A stretch of 64,000 nt of DNA from 4572-13 sp964594065 (GTDB taxonomy: Bacteria; Planctomycetota; Phycisphaerae; Sedimentisphaerales; Anaerohalosphaeraceae). The notes beneath the pieces are model-generated. The model made no database searches and was not told the DNA's origin. It worked only from the letters and a program-made list of their open reading frames with translations. The stretch covers positions 11,972 to 75,971 of the forward strand of contig CAZQKX010000011.1 in NCBI GenBank assembly GCA_964594065.1, in the 5' to 3' direction. The stretch's first letter is position 1; the number at the start of each line of letters is the position of its first letter. Of the stretch, positions 63,297 to 64,000 are shown piece by piece. A program made the position numbers and the translations under genes.

Positions 63297-63620
63297 AATA
63301 TTGACGCAAATGTGGACACCTCTGTGCCACCGACCCAACACGAATGTTAACCCTAAGGCTCATGACACGGCCGGTAAGACCGATCCAATCTTGTAAGAAC
63401 CTATCCCAAAACCCTTGTTTTTGTGTGCTTAAATGTAAAAAACGGCTTTTTTTAGGGGTTTTGGGATGACTTCTACTTTTATTATAAATCCGTGTGTTAT
63501 TTCTATTGACACTTCTCAAATCAATCAATTCCATTTCCATATTAACTGGAATCTTTCTTTTTAAATGGTATACTAGGATTTATCGGCAATAATTTTTATA
63601 AATGGGGGAGGAAAAAAGAA
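63297..63620. other. Intergenic stretch with a 12-bp inverted repeat
   Basis: No gene was recognised. ATCCCAAAACCC (63403-63414) and GGGTTTTGGGAT (63456-63467) form a perfect inverted repeat around 41 bp. It could be a hairpin or the trace of a small element. The promoter of the gene at 63621 should lie after 63500; the region is A/T-rich there and GGGGGAGG serves as ribosome site. Confidence 0.45.
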
Positions 63621-64000
63621 ATGTATAAGTATTTTACAAATATCTTCGTCATTTGTCTTCTAATAGCAGAGATCCCTGTTTTTGCGGCAGAGACGAGGGA
63701 TACTGAGGTTTTGCGGTACAGTCTCGATTCGCTTAAACAAGCGATTGAGGACCTTGCGGAAAAATTTCCCCAACAATACCCTTCTGAGTTTAAAAGCCAG
63801 CTTGAAAACCTTGCCTATAAAACCGACGATCAGGTCGATGCATTCGTCCGCAAGGCACTTTTGGCAAACCCGCTTGTCAGTGGCCAACCGTTGCTGTTTG
63901 TGGTGCGTCCGCCATATCGCAATGTTCACGGAACTGAAGAAACGATGTGCCAGGTAGGTGAACTTGCTTTAAATGGTTTTGTCGGAGGCGGGGCAATGAA
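63621..64000 (+). CDS. Secreted HZSA/PD40-like protein, N-terminal part (runs off the window)
   Basis: The ATG follows GGGGGAGG and begins a signal peptide (YKYFTNIFVICLLIAEIPVF). The frame stays open to the window edge (126 codons). After a helical stretch, ALLANPLVSGQPLLFVVR then GTEETMCQVGELALNGFVGG resembles the start of large secreted beta-propeller (PD40/TolB-like) proteins with a hydrazine-synthase-alpha-like domain that are common in Planctomycetota and Lentisphaerota. This is a family resemblance only and does not imply anammox. Most of the protein is outside the window. Confidence 0.6.
   Translation, partial: MYKYFTNIFVICLLIAEIPVFAAETRDTEVLRYSLDSLKQAIEDLAEKFPQQYPSEFKSQLENLAYKTDDQVDAFVRKALLANPLVSGQPLLFVVRPPYRNVHGTEETMCQVGELALNGFVGGGAM

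Noticed and set aside
63274..63540. Minus-strand frame of 88 codons
   Set aside because: It runs through the 42-bp tandem repeat and the 12-bp inverted repeat, with no ribosome site and no recognised family.

Overview
The window looks like the chromosome of a carbohydrate-degrading planctomycete, probably class Phycisphaerae (Sedimentisphaerales-like). This is inferred from several traits seen together: many secreted glycosidases ending in a dockerin-like double EF-hand tail that finishes in WL(D/K), a PEP-CTERM protein, prepilin-like proteins with an N-terminal FTLIELLVVIAIIALL segment, an ECF sigma factor overlapping a FecR-type anti-sigma gene, a short PheT, and the start of an HZSA/PD40-like secreted protein at the right edge. 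No rRNA, tRNA or CRISPR array was seen.

Region 1 (1-17684, all minus strand) reads as one alpha-glucan/dextran locus. From its upstream end it has an ECF sigma factor, a membrane FecR protein with a carbohydrate-binding NPCBM ectodomain, a prepilin-like protein, two paralogous tandem starch-binding proteins (one dockerin-tailed, one PEP-CTERM-tailed), then GH66 dextranase, GH13, GH57 and GH31 enzymes. A decayed IS3-type fragment separates these from a GH2 enzyme cut by the window edge. Two adjacent perfect palindromes precede the PEP-CTERM gene.

Region 2 (17685-26560) is mostly housekeeping or miscellaneous: an intergenic desert, a FliA/WhiG-type sigma factor, a DUF1294 protein, a PhoD-like phosphatase, a nucleotide-sugar dehydrogenase, AsnA, a ketopantoate-reductase-like protein, ThyX and a GtrA-like protein with a zinc ribbon.

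Region 3 (26848-45449) is a second accessory carbohydrate region: a rhodanese-dockerin protein, a GH116 carrying an inserted levanase-type module, an orphan sugar-binding lipoprotein, a GH29 fucosidase, a CE7 esterase, a GH95-like/DUF5703 lipoprotein, an M60-like metalloprotease and two large beta-helix proteins sharing a C-terminal module. A TIM-barrel remnant and pheT follow.

Region 4 (47943-54050) holds what may be an undescribed regulatory unit. It has a sigma-54 activator lacking a receiver domain, a strong sigma-54 promoter with tandem upstream repeats, a pseudo-receiver protein whose phospho-acceptor Asp is replaced, and a ~500-nt hairpin array with three copies of a CCTCCTCCTCC (anti-Shine-Dalgarno-like) element, closed by a strong terminator. 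A BACON/beta-helix protein lies between the activator and the promoter.

Region 5 (54079-61943) carries a second GH29, a GH28, a LamG-FAD oxidoreductase lipoprotein, a prepilin-like protein and a HEAT-like protein. Region 6 (61965-64000) has interspersed repeats, an outer-membrane beta-barrel remnant, a REP-associated tyrosine transposase with perfect 25-bp inverted ends plus a 42-bp tandem repeat, and the 5' end of a secreted PD40-like protein.
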